Below are positions 34,128-41,784 of a DNA stretch of 47,598 nucleotides, piece by piece (within the stretch, counting starts at the first letter, position 1; every line of letters begins with the position of its first letter). Under the pieces are notes generated by a model, which searched no databases, had not been told where the DNA came from, and saw nothing but the letters and a program-made list of their open reading frames with translations. The stretch is from Fidelibacterota bacterium (lineage in GTDB: Bacteria; Fidelibacterota; Marinisomatia; Marinisomatales; TCS55). The stretch is from NCBI GenBank assembly GCA_014239505.1, contig JAAZYT010000173.1:1-47598 (forward strand), written 5' to 3'. The translations under genes and the position numbers were made by a program.

Positions 34128-35092
34128 TTATAACGCCTGAAGTTTTAAATAAACAAAAAAATGACTTCACAATTATTGATGTTCGCTCAGATGAAGAACG
34201 ACAGAATTTTCCATTATTAGGTTTAGATACAATTTTATCTTCGTATGATGAAAGTATAAATGTAGCGGGGAAAAAAGTTTTAGTTTGTCAGTTTGGGATA
34301 GTTACTGAAGGAATGATAATTGAAAAAAATATTAATAATGCATTTAGTTTATTAGGAGGCGCTCAAGCTTGGGTAGAGTATTATAATGAAAATAAAGACT
34401 TAAGTCGATGGACAAGGCAAATTGTCCTTCCTGAGATTGGAATTGAAGGTCAAAAAAAGTTGTTAAATTGTCAGGTTTCAATAATTGGAATGGGAGGGCT
34501 TGGGTGTCCAGTTGCACAGTCGCTTGTCATGGCAGGTATTGGAAAATTAAAATTAATTGATGATGATTTTGTGTCTATTTCTAATCTTCACAGACAACCA
34601 TTATATAGTTTTCAAGATGTAAACAAGAAAAAAATTCTTGCGGCAAAATCAAAATTAAAAGCTTTAAATCCTGAAGTGACAATTGAAACTGATGATGTTT
34701 TTTTTGATGATAAAAATGGAGAAGAACTATTATTAAATACAGATGTGATAATTGATGCTACAGATAATATTAAGAGCAGACAAAGGATTGACCAAATCTC
34801 TAAAAAATTAAAGATTCCAACAGTATACGGCGCGCTTTTTCGATTTGAAGGTCAAGTCTCTATTTTAAATGTAAATGGTAGTGCAGGTTATAATGAACTT
34901 TTTCCAAATTCAAATACTAATGGTGAAGATTCATGTGCAGATGCTGGAGTGTTATCTATGCTGCCGGCTATTATCGGAAATATCCAAGCATTAGAAGCAA
35001 TTAAATTAATTGTGGGTATAAATAATAACTTAATTGGCAAACTATTGATGTACGATGGAATGAATCATAAAACGGAAGTTATTGAATTATGA
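34124..35092 (+). CDS. moeB: MoeB-like adenylyltransferase with N-terminal rhodanese-like domain
   Basis: This 322-residue protein activates the MoaD C terminus for sulfur transfer. The MoeB/ThiF domain (about 95-322) has the ATP loop SIIGMGGLGCPVAQSL, DDDFVSISNLHRQ, and a catalytic Cys region DSCADAGVLSMLP. The usual first zinc CxxC (CYRCLFPE in E. coli) is replaced by a segment reading YNELFPNS, so the structural zinc appears to be lost. The first 90 residues look like a rhodanese domain (FTIIDVRSDEERQNFPLLG, with Cys in LVCQFGIV and GGAQAWVEY). Rhodanese domains usually follow MoeB; here the order is reversed. The start overlaps moeA by 4 bases, and the moaD ATG overlaps the stop. Confidence 0.88.
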   Translation: MIITPEVLNKQKNDFTIIDVRSDEERQNFPLLGLDTILSSYDESINVAGKKVLVCQFGIVTEGMIIEKNINNAFSLLGGAQAWVEYYNENKDLSRWTRQIVLPEIGIEGQKKLLNCQVSIIGMGGLGCPVAQSLVMAGIGKLKLIDDDFVSISNLHRQPLYSFQDVNKKKILAAKSKLKALNPEVTIETDDVFFDDKNGEELLLNTDVIIDATDNIKSRQRIDQISKKLKIPTVYGALFRFEGQVSILNVNGSAGYNELFPNSNTNGEDSCADAGVLSMLPAIIGNIQALEAIKLIVGINNNLIGKLLMYDGMNHKTEVIEL

Positions 35093-35334
35093 TAAATATA
35101 AAAGTTAAGTGTTTTTCACAAGTAAAATATGCTTTAGGTGCTGATGAATTAACCTTTCAATTAGATGATAATACTACTTCAATTGATCTTGAAAAAATTA
35201 TTAGAAAAAAGGCTGGAAAAAAGTTAAACAATGTTTCTCTTCGAATTGCTATAAATAAAAAATATCAAAAAGAAGAGATTGTTCTTCAAAATGGTGATGA
35301 AGTTGTTTTTATTCCTCCTGTGCAAGGAGGTTAA
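35089..35334 (+). CDS. moaD: Molybdopterin synthase sulfur carrier subunit
   Basis: This 81-residue ubiquitin-like protein ends in PPVQGG, the Gly-Gly tail that becomes a thiocarboxylate and donates sulfur to cyclic pyranopterin. The fold segments IKVKCFSQVKYALG and EVVFIPPVQGG match the family. It lies between moeB (overlap 4 bases) and moaE, whose ATG follows its stop directly, so the two synthase subunits are made together. Confidence 0.93.
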   Translation: MINIKVKCFSQVKYALGADELTFQLDDNTTSIDLEKIIRKKAGKKLNNVSLRIAINKKYQKEEIVLQNGDEVVFIPPVQGG

Positions 35335-35754
35335 ATGGTAATTATCGAAATTATAAATAAACCAATTAAATCATTTCTCATTACTAATGATGCTAATCAA
35401 AATGGAGCAGAATTAGTTTTTAATGGTCGGGTACGAGGGACAGAAAAAGGAAAGCCAATACAATATTTAGAATATGAATATTATGAAGGAATGGCTGAAG
35501 CTGAATTAAAGCTTCTAGCTAATAAAGTTTGTAAAAAATTTACTATAAATCATCTTTATTGCCGACATAGAGTTGGAAAAGTCAAAGCTGGTGAAATTAG
35601 CATTCATATAATTATTTTATCAAAGCACCGCAAAGAAGCAATTAAAGCGATGGATTGGTTCATTATTAAACTTAAAAAAAATGTTCCTATTTGGAAATGG
35701 GCTATTTTAAATGATGGTACGAAAGTTCCGAGTGATTGCATACACCCAAACTAA
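35335..35754 (+). CDS. moaE: Molybdopterin synthase catalytic subunit
   Basis: This 139-residue subunit works with MoaD to make molybdopterin. It has FNGRVRG, a YEYYEGMAEAEL segment, RHRVGKVKAGE with the conserved Arg-His, the SKHRKEA motif, and a VPIWKW end matching VPIWK in E. coli. It is the last clear Moco gene of the operon; the transport gene starts 24 bases later with no visible terminator, so co-transcription may continue. Confidence 0.95.
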   Translation: MVIIEIINKPIKSFLITNDANQNGAELVFNGRVRGTEKGKPIQYLEYEYYEGMAEAELKLLANKVCKKFTINHLYCRHRVGKVKAGEISIHIIILSKHRKEAIKAMDWFIIKLKKNVPIWKWAILNDGTKVPSDCIHPN

Positions 35755-35778
35755 AATACATCTAAATTCTAGTACGCA

Positions 35779-37194
35779 ATGTTAGCATTTTCAAATAACT
35801 CACTCGCAAATTATCTATTTTGGGTTTCCCGAAAAAAATGGCTAATTATAACATTTTTCTTGAGCATAGGACTTTTTTACTTACCTACTCCTGAAGGATT
35901 ATCCTCAGAAGGGCATCGGACATTGATTATTGTTGTTACAACTTTGATCTTAATTGTATCTGAATCTATCCCCTTACCTGCTGTTGCAATCCTCATTCTT
36001 ATAATGGAGGTCACATTAGGAGTCGATTCACCAGATGGAGTTGCAGCTTCATTTATGAGTGATGCTGTTTTCTTTATAATGGGATCATTAATGCTTGCAG
36101 TCTCAATCGTGCATCAAGGTTTAGATAAAAGGCTCGCACTTGCGATAATTAATATTACTGGGAATAAAACAATAAACATTACTTTTGGCTTTGTAACAGT
36201 ATCAGCATTAATGTCATCATTTATTGGGGAACACACTGTTGCAGCAATGATGCTACCAGTTGTACTTGCATTAATTAAAAATGCAGGTTTGGACACAAGT
36301 AAAGCAACAAAGCTTTCAACATTACTTTTATTTTCTATTGCATATGGTTGTGCTCTTGGATCAATAGGAACACCTTCAGGTGGTGGTCGCAATGTGATTA
36401 TGATTGGTTATTTATCTGAATTTGGCTTAGGAGATATATCTTACTTAGAATGGATGAAATATACTTATCCAATGCTTCTTATTGAAATTCCAATTGCTGT
36501 GACTGTTTTATGGCTTACATTTACACCAAAACAAAAAAGTCTTGATACAGCTATTAGAAAATTAAAAGTCAATGTTGCAAAATCTGGTAAACTTTCTGGC
36601 AAGCAATTAATGGCTATTCTCGTTTTCATTTTAGTTTTCTTAGGTTGGGTCTTTTTAAGCCCTTTTATTGGTTTGGGTATTGTTGCACTTGCAGGTGTAT
36701 TTTTTTATTTAACATTTGGTTTAATTGAATGGCCTGATATTGCTAGAAGAACAAACTGGGGTGTTATTTTATTATTTGGATCAGCTATTTCTTTAGGAAT
36801 CCAAATGAAAGAAACTGGCGCAGCTCTTTACGTTGCTGAGAATGCACTCTATTCGCTTCAATATATTTTTAAAGATATAGAAATAGTTCGTTGGTTCTTC
36901 TCTGTTGTCCTTAGCGCTATACTCACAAATTTATTAAGTAATGCAGCAACAGTTGCTGTCCTGGGTCCAATAGTTTTAGATATGGGTGGCAACCCTATAA
37001 TATTAGGTATTGCGACTTCAGTAGCATCGGCCTTTGCCTATTTAACAATTGTGGCTTCACCTACCTGTATGATTATACATTCAACCGGGTTAGTTAGTTC
37101 AAATGACTATTTCAAAGCAGGTTGGAAATTATTTATTATTTCAATTATCCTTCTTTTTTTAGTTTCATTCTTTTACTGGCCTATATTATTATGA
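35779..37194 (+). CDS. DASS/SLC13-family anion transporter
   Basis: This 471-residue membrane protein has about 11-12 helices and the inverted-repeat motifs of divalent-anion:sodium symporters. The second SNT site is intact (LSNAATVAVLGPIV); the first is altered to GEHTVAAMML, where SNT-A is usual. GSIGTPSGGGRNVI is a re-entrant loop near the first site. The family carries sulfate, dicarboxylates and, rarely, molybdate or tungstate. Directly after the Moco genes, an oxyanion role is tempting but unproven. Its stop overlaps the start of the UspA gene by 4 bases, which suggests joint regulation. Confidence 0.85.
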   Translation: MLAFSNNSLANYLFWVSRKKWLIITFFLSIGLFYLPTPEGLSSEGHRTLIIVVTTLILIVSESIPLPAVAILILIMEVTLGVDSPDGVAASFMSDAVFFIMGSLMLAVSIVHQGLDKRLALAIINITGNKTINITFGFVTVSALMSSFIGEHTVAAMMLPVVLALIKNAGLDTSKATKLSTLLLFSIAYGCALGSIGTPSGGGRNVIMIGYLSEFGLGDISYLEWMKYTYPMLLIEIPIAVTVLWLTFTPKQKSLDTAIRKLKVNVAKSGKLSGKQLMAILVFILVFLGWVFLSPFIGLGIVALAGVFFYLTFGLIEWPDIARRTNWGVILLFGSAISLGIQMKETGAALYVAENALYSLQYIFKDIEIVRWFFSVVLSAILTNLLSNAATVAVLGPIVLDMGGNPIILGIATSVASAFAYLTIVASPTCMIIHSTGLVSSNDYFKAGWKLFIISIILLFLVSFFYWPILL

Positions 37195-38075
37195 AAATAT
37201 TAATAGCAGTAAGTAGTAAAAAATATTCAGCTGACACACTTAGTGTTGGTATGAAAGTTGTGAAAGCATTTAATGCATCAACTACAATTGTTGATGTTGG
37301 TGAAAAAATAAATCAGTTTAGTATGAAAGAAGTGGATATGGTTCAAGAGAGAATGGACTCTTGGGATATAGATCGCCCAGGAGTTGATGTTTTAGAATGG
37401 GCTTTTGAATACTTAGCAGAAAAAGAATTAATTAAGACCAATACTATTGAAGCAGGCTTTCCCAAAAACACATTAGTAGAAACTGAGGGTGGGCGTTCAG
37501 AAGTTTTTCTTGAAGGAACTTTTTCTGAAAATTTAAATCTTATTTTACGAAATGGCGATATAGTTGAAGAATTAAAAAACGAAGTTCAAAATCATGGATA
37601 TGATGTTACAATTATTGGTGGAAGTGGAAAACGACGAATGTCACATGACCTTACTCAATATATCAATAGTTCTATATTTGTAGTTAATAATTATAAACCA
37701 AATCAAAACTATCGCTTGTTATTAGCGGTAGATAATTCAGTTGGTACAAAAAAAGCTGTAAAGTATGGTGTTAGAATTGCGCAAGCACTTGATATTGAAG
37801 TTGATATTATAACAGTAAGTAAAACAGACGAATTTAAAGATGATTATAATAAGGCTGCTGATTGGGCTTCAAAATTTTTAAGACGTACAAATATTAATCA
37901 CAAAAAGATTTTCTTAAATGGCAACCCATCAGAATTAATTTCTAGAGAAGCAGGTGATAATCATATTATTGTTATGGGTTCATCTAATAGGAATCCATTA
38001 AAAACATTTTTTCAAGGAAATAAGCCGTTAAAGGTTCTTGAAAATTCTCAATGTCCTATATTAATTGTAAAATGA
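37191..38075 (+). CDS. Tandem universal stress protein (UspA) domains
   Basis: This 294-residue cytoplasmic protein has two Usp-like domains: about 1-160 (MKILIAVSSKKYSADTLSVG) and about 170-294 (YRLLLAVDNSVGTKKAVKYG), the second ending in the usual CPILIVK strand. The ATP-binding GxxG-(x9)-G(S/T) motif is poor (GSSNRNPLKTFF), so nucleotide binding is doubtful. An earlier in-frame ATG at 37122 lies inside the transporter gene; the ATG at 37191 overlaps its stop and gives a canonical UspA start, so I prefer it. UspA domains coupled to transporters often regulate them. Confidence 0.84.
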   Translation: MKILIAVSSKKYSADTLSVGMKVVKAFNASTTIVDVGEKINQFSMKEVDMVQERMDSWDIDRPGVDVLEWAFEYLAEKELIKTNTIEAGFPKNTLVETEGGRSEVFLEGTFSENLNLILRNGDIVEELKNEVQNHGYDVTIIGGSGKRRMSHDLTQYINSSIFVVNNYKPNQNYRLLLAVDNSVGTKKAVKYGVRIAQALDIEVDIITVSKTDEFKDDYNKAADWASKFLRRTNINHKKIFLNGNPSELISREAGDNHIIVMGSSNRNPLKTFFQGNKPLKVLENSQCPILIVK

Positions 38076-38087
38076 AAGTAGAATAGA

Positions 38088-39671
38088 ATGACTCTTTTTC
38101 AAAATATTGGCTTATTTGTATTAACAAGCCTAATACTTTTAATGATATCAGTCCCGCCGATACTTTTTTTGATTTGGTATTTTTATGATAAAAAACAAAG
38201 TCAACATTCTATTTTGAGAAACTTTCCGTTATTAGGACGTATTCGTTATTTACTTGAAATGCTAGGCCCTGAATTTAGACAATACATGTTTGATTCTGAT
38301 TCAGAAGGAAAACCATTTAGCAGATCAGATTTTTCAAACATTGTTATTCAAGGTAAATACTTAAAAACAGTAATAGCTTTTGGTTCAAAACGTGATTTTA
38401 ATAAACCTGGTTTCTATCTTAGAAACTCAATGTTCCCAAAGCAAAAAGAAGAAATGAAAGTTATGCTTTCACCTAAAATTCCAACAAAGCGTTATGTTGG
38501 AACTGAGGGTTTATTTTCAAGGACAGAGCATTTAGAAGGAGTTGATGTATCTCCATGGACTTTGCCAGATGAAAATGCAATTATTATTGGCTCTAGATGT
38601 AGAGAGCCATGGCATGTGAAAGGACCTGTGGGCATGAGCGCTATGAGTTATGGAGCACTGGGAGAAAATGCAATTAGTTCAATTAGTCATGGTTTAGGAA
38701 TGGCAACAGGTTCTTGGGTTCATACTGGTGAGGGCGGTTTAGCTCCTTATCATACAGTGGGCGGTGGTGATGTAATAATGCAAATAGGTTCTGGTATTTT
38801 TGGTGTACGAAATGAGGATGGTTCTTTTAGTTGGGATAAGTTCAAAGAAAAAGCAGCAAACCCACAATTACGTTGTTTTGAAATTAAATTAGCACAGGGA
38901 GCAAAGATAAGAGGTGGACATGTTGAAGGAAGTAAAGTCAATGAAGAAATTGCTCAAATAAGAGGTGTAAAGCCATGGAAAACTGTTGATTCTCCAAATC
39001 GTCATAATCAATTCCATGATATTAATTCTTTATTTGACTTTATAGATCAAATGAGAGAAGCAGGTGGAAAGCCTGTAGGAGTTAAAGTAGTCATGGGTGG
39101 TCCTGATAGCGCAGATGAACTTTGCCAACATATGTCAGAAACAGGTAGCGGTCCCGATTTTATCACAGTTGATGGAGGCGAAGGAGGCTCGGGCGCAACG
39201 TATCAAGAAATGGCAGATACCATGGGATTGCCCATTAAGTCAGGATTGATTTATTTAGATGATGCCCTAAGAAAAAGTGGGGTTCGTGAAAGGGTTAAAA
39301 TTTTTGCAAGTGGAAAATTATTTAGTCCAGATAAAATTGCACTTGCACTTGCCTCTGGTGCTGATTTAGTAAATATAGCAAGAGGTATGATGATTTCTGT
39401 TGGTTGTATAGGTGCAATGAAATGTCACACGAATACATGCCCAGTGGGCGTTGCGACAACTGATCCTGATCATCAAAAAGCATTAGTTATTGATGAGAAA
39501 AAATGGAGAGTAATGAATTATGTAATAACTTTGAGAAATGGACTTCACACACTTGCAGCTGCTACTGGTATTGATTCATATACTAAATTTAATCGTAATC
39601 ATGTTGTCTATAGTGATCAGTATGGTAAAGTAACTTCTCTTGAAGATTTATTTCCATATCCAACTACTTGA
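38088..39671 (+). CDS. FMN-binding glutamate-synthase-like protein
   Basis: This 527-residue protein has an N-terminal membrane helix (about 6-30) and a GltS/GltB-type FMN-binding barrel. The 3Fe-4S ligand pattern is C-x5-C-x4-C in CIGAMKCHTNTCPVGVA. VDGGEGGSGAT and GADLVNIARGMM are the barrel signatures. There is no glutaminase domain, so ammonia-producing amidotransfer is not expected; the true reaction of this stand-alone family is unknown. Ferredoxin is a plausible donor. It follows UspA by 12 bases, and the PuuD-like gene follows after 70 bases. Confidence 0.85.
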   Translation: MTLFQNIGLFVLTSLILLMISVPPILFLIWYFYDKKQSQHSILRNFPLLGRIRYLLEMLGPEFRQYMFDSDSEGKPFSRSDFSNIVIQGKYLKTVIAFGSKRDFNKPGFYLRNSMFPKQKEEMKVMLSPKIPTKRYVGTEGLFSRTEHLEGVDVSPWTLPDENAIIIGSRCREPWHVKGPVGMSAMSYGALGENAISSISHGLGMATGSWVHTGEGGLAPYHTVGGGDVIMQIGSGIFGVRNEDGSFSWDKFKEKAANPQLRCFEIKLAQGAKIRGGHVEGSKVNEEIAQIRGVKPWKTVDSPNRHNQFHDINSLFDFIDQMREAGGKPVGVKVVMGGPDSADELCQHMSETGSGPDFITVDGGEGGSGATYQEMADTMGLPIKSGLIYLDDALRKSGVRERVKIFASGKLFSPDKIALALASGADLVNIARGMMISVGCIGAMKCHTNTCPVGVATTDPDHQKALVIDEKKWRVMNYVITLRNGLHTLAAATGIDSYTKFNRNHVVYSDQYGKVTSLEDLFPYPTT

Positions 39672-39695
39672 TTGAACAACATTGCTAACCGTAAC

Positions 39696-39711
39696 TTAAA
39701 ATTCATTTTAA
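39696..39711. promoter_or_regulatory. Short A/T inverted repeat before the PuuD-like gene
   Basis: TTAAAAT-TC-ATTTTAA is a perfect 7-bp inverted repeat in the 70-base gap upstream of the PuuD-like gene. It could be an operator or a weak stem; given the A/T content it may be chance. The gene itself has a strong AAGGAG ribosome site about 7 bases before its ATG. Confidence 0.25.
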
Positions 39712-39741
39712 ACAGAATATTTATTTATTAAGGAGAAAAAG

Positions 39742-40521
39742 ATGGAACTTATTCACCCAATTTTTAAATGGCTTCATATAATTGCAGGTATAATGTGGAT
39801 TGGATTATTATACTTTTTCAATTTTATAAATGGTCACTTTGCTGCAACTATGGATGGAGACACAAAGAAAAAAGTTGTTCCAGAGCTGATGCCAAGAGCA
39901 CTTTACTGGTTTAGATGGGGAGCTGCTTGGACTTGGATAACTGGCGTCATTCTTCTTCTTGTTGTTTACTATCATGGTGGATTAACATTTGATGAATCTT
40001 CAAGTTGGGGAACAGAAGCATTCATTATGATTGCAGTAACCTTCCTGGGCGTTTATTTATATGATGCACTTTATAAAAGTGGCCTTGCATCAAACCTTCG
40101 CTTAGTTACTATTGTAAGTTTTGCATTAATTGGAGTTGTTGTTTATTTAATGAAAGATTGGGCAGGTTTTAGCTATCGATCATTCAATATGCATTTAGGA
40201 GCTCTTTTTGGAACCAATATGGCATTTAATGTTTGGTTTCGAATCTGGCCAGCACAACAAAAGATTATTTCTGCTATAAAAAATGGAGAAGCACCTGATG
40301 GCTCTTTGGTTTCTTTAGCTGGATTACGTTCGAAACACAATACATATATGAGTGTACCACTAATTTGGACAATGATGAATCAACATACTACTGCTTTGGC
40401 TGGTGGTAATTTTGGAATTACTAGTTCTACAAATTGGTTAGTGCTAATGATAATAGTTGCGTTAGGATGGCATATTGTTTTTCAACTTTATAAAAAATCT
40501 TCAAAGATTCAAGGTTTTTAA
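39742..40521 (+). CDS. PuuD/urate-hydroxylase-like membrane protein
   Basis: This 259-residue integral membrane protein with about 7-8 helices resembles the Urate_ox_N (PuuD) membrane domain: PIFKWLHIIAGIMWIGLLYF, several conserved Trp-rich helices, and a MWFRIWPAQQK-like segment near 160-175 (here NVWFRIWPAQQKI). Authentic PuuD has a C-terminal cytochrome c domain and oxidises urate; here the cytochrome part is missing, and no purine genes are nearby. It could be a stand-alone quinone or heme membrane protein with a different task. A strong terminator follows. Confidence 0.75.
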   Translation: MELIHPIFKWLHIIAGIMWIGLLYFFNFINGHFAATMDGDTKKKVVPELMPRALYWFRWGAAWTWITGVILLLVVYYHGGLTFDESSSWGTEAFIMIAVTFLGVYLYDALYKSGLASNLRLVTIVSFALIGVVVYLMKDWAGFSYRSFNMHLGALFGTNMAFNVWFRIWPAQQKIISAIKNGEAPDGSLVSLAGLRSKHNTYMSVPLIWTMMNQHTTALAGGNFGITSSTNWLVLMIIVALGWHIVFQLYKKSSKIQGF

Positions 40522-40544
40522 AAGACATAAATATAATCTAAATA

Positions 40545-40585
40545 AAAAAACCCCCATTTATACATAATATAAATGGGGGTTTTTT
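40545..40585. terminator. Bidirectional terminator between PuuD-like and zinc-ribbon genes
   Basis: CCCCCATTTATA (40551-40562) pairs with TATAAATGGGGG (40568-40579) around a 5-base loop, and A6 on the left and T6 on the right extend the stem. It lies between convergent genes, so it can end transcripts from both sides. Confidence 0.88.
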
Positions 40586-40603
40586 ATATAATCTAAATAA
40601 TTA

Positions 40604-40798
40604 CTAGACTTCACAAGCCATATCATGTCCACAGCACATAGGTGATTTTATCTGTCCACATCCATCAGGACATTTTGCAACACTTACCTGAGTTCCATCA
40701 TCTTTAGTGATATGGTCATGTACCAATTCATTGCTGCAATTTGCGCAAGTTAAACCTGTAACACCCATTCCACAATGTTCGCATTTAAAATCTGACAT
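40604..40798 (-). CDS. Cys-rich zinc-ribbon mini-protein
   Basis: This 64-residue protein has nine Cys: C6-x2-C9 and C18-x2-C21 form a typical zinc ribbon or rubredoxin-like site. A second group follows (C43, C47, C55, C56, C62) with H58. I do not recognise a named family. It is divergent from the perR gene and sits beside a rubrerythrin that lacks its own rubredoxin domain. It might therefore carry electrons or metal in peroxide defence; this is inference from position and composition. The start is ATG with a weak A-rich leader. The inverted repeat at 40833-40860 lies just upstream. Confidence 0.7.
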   Translation of the reverse strand: MSDFKCEHCGMGVTGLTCANCSNELVHDHITKDDGTQVSVAKCPDGCGQIKSPMCCGHDMACEV

Positions 40799-40832
40799 TA
40801 ATTTATTCCTTTAATAGTTTTATAAAATTCTT

Positions 40833-40860
40833 ATTATGAATCTACTAAATTTTTCATAAT
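40833..40860. promoter_or_regulatory. Inverted repeat upstream of the zinc-ribbon gene
   Basis: ATTATGAA (40833-40840) and TTCATAAT (40853-40860) are perfect 8-bp arms around a 12-base spacer. It lies within the 119-base divergent promoter region and could be an operator for the minus-strand gene. It resembles the TTATAAT half-sites of PerR boxes only loosely. Confidence 0.4.
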
Positions 40861-40882
40861 TGAAAGACAAAATTAAACAATA

Positions 40883-40899
40883 ATAGGAATGATTACTAT
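40883..40899. promoter_or_regulatory. Fur/PerR-like operator upstream of perR
   Basis: ATAGGAAT-G-ATTACTAT is an 8-1-8 inverted repeat with one mismatch, the geometry of Fur-family boxes, and it ends 19 bases before the perR ATG. Its sequence differs from the TGAGAAT boxes of the iron genes, fitting a second Fur paralogue. TATAGT (40901-40906) could be a -10 box, which would give an almost leaderless mRNA. Confidence 0.5.
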
Positions 40900-40917
40900 T
40901 TATAGTTAATTTTTTGA

Positions 40918-41283
40918 ATGAGATTTAGTTACCAAAGACAAAAGATTCGTGAAATTGTTCATAATACAAATTCTCACCCAACCGCAGATTGGGTTTATTT
41001 AGAAGTAAAAAAATCTATACCTAACATTAGTTTAGGAACAGTTTATAGAAATTTGAAGCAACTAGAAGAATTTGGAGATGTAAAAACAATTTATGATGGA
41101 AATATTGCTAGATATGATTGGAATACTGATCCACATAATCATTTAAAATGTAAAAATTGTGGTGATCTTATCGATATTGTAATATCGGATAAAGCAATGT
41201 ATCCAAAAATAAAAAAAGATTTTAAATTTAGTGTAGATAGAGTAGAAATGCTTATTATCGGCACATGTAAAAAACACGCATAA
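40918..41283 (+). CDS. perR: Fur-family regulator, PerR-like
   Basis: This 121-residue regulator has the Fur winged-helix domain (1-75: RQKIREIVHNTNSHPTADWV, then SLGTVYRNLKQLEEFGDV) and a short dimerisation domain with DPHNHLKCKNCGDL. Most PerR and Fur proteins have two CxxC pairs for structural zinc; here the second is reduced to TCKKHA at the C terminus, so zinc may be held by three Cys and a His, or lost. The His residues in DPHNH suit a regulatory metal site. The rubrerythrin gene follows after 14 bases, which is the classic PerR target, so autoregulation with peroxide sensing is likely. Confidence 0.85.
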   Translation: MRFSYQRQKIREIVHNTNSHPTADWVYLEVKKSIPNISLGTVYRNLKQLEEFGDVKTIYDGNIARYDWNTDPHNHLKCKNCGDLIDIVISDKAMYPKIKKDFKFSVDRVEMLIIGTCKKHA

Positions 41284-41297
41284 AAAAGGAGAATAGA

Positions 41298-41717
41298 ATG
41301 GCTTTAGAAGGAAGCAAAACACATGAGAATCTAAAAGCTGCTTTTGCAGGTGAATCTCAAGCAAATCGAAGGTACCTATATTTTGCTCGCCAAGCAGATA
41401 TTGAAGGACTACCTGAAGCAGCAGGTGTATTCAAAAATACTGCTGATGGTGAAACTGGTCATGCTTTTGGTCATATTGAGTTTCTAGAAAAAGGTGGGGC
41501 TGGAGATCCAGGCACTGGACTTCCAATTGGCGAAACAGCAGATAATCTTAAAGCAGCTGTTGCTGGAGAAACCTATGAATATACTGAAATGTATCCAGGT
41601 TTTGCAGCGACTGCACGTGAAGAGGGCTTTGATGAAATTGCTGAATGGTTTGAGACTCTAGCAAGAGCTGAAAAATCTCATGCTGGAAAATTTCAACAAA
41701 CTTTAGATAGTTTATAA
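41298..41717 (+). CDS. Rubrerythrin lacking the rubredoxin domain
   Basis: This 139-residue four-helix di-iron protein reduces hydrogen peroxide. Metal ligands are visible in the expected order: E19 in AGES, E52 and H55 in GETGH, E91 and E94 in GETYEYTE, and E125 and H128 in EKSH. Standard rubrerythrin (about 190 residues) ends with a rubredoxin FeCys4 domain that feeds electrons; it is absent here, so an outside donor is needed. It has a strong AAGGAG ribosome site and is followed by a good terminator, which predicts a high, separate dose. The downstream FeS and DUF3501 genes probably receive read-through. Confidence 0.93.
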   Translation: MALEGSKTHENLKAAFAGESQANRRYLYFARQADIEGLPEAAGVFKNTADGETGHAFGHIEFLEKGGAGDPGTGLPIGETADNLKAAVAGETYEYTEMYPGFAATAREEGFDEIAEWFETLARAEKSHAGKFQQTLDSL

Positions 41718-41725
41718 ACCAAAAT

Positions 41726-41770
41726 AGTGAATAGCGAATTATTAAATTCGCTATTCACTTTATTTTTTAT
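41726..41770 (+). terminator. Terminator (attenuator) after rubrerythrin
   Basis: AGTGAATAGCGAATT (41726-41740) pairs with AATTCGCTATTCACT (41745-41759) over 15 bp around the loop ATTA, followed by a T-rich run. It lies between rubrerythrin and the FeS-protein gene on the same strand, so it probably limits read-through and sets their ratio. Confidence 0.88.
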
Positions 41771-41784
41771 AAATGGGGGGTATT

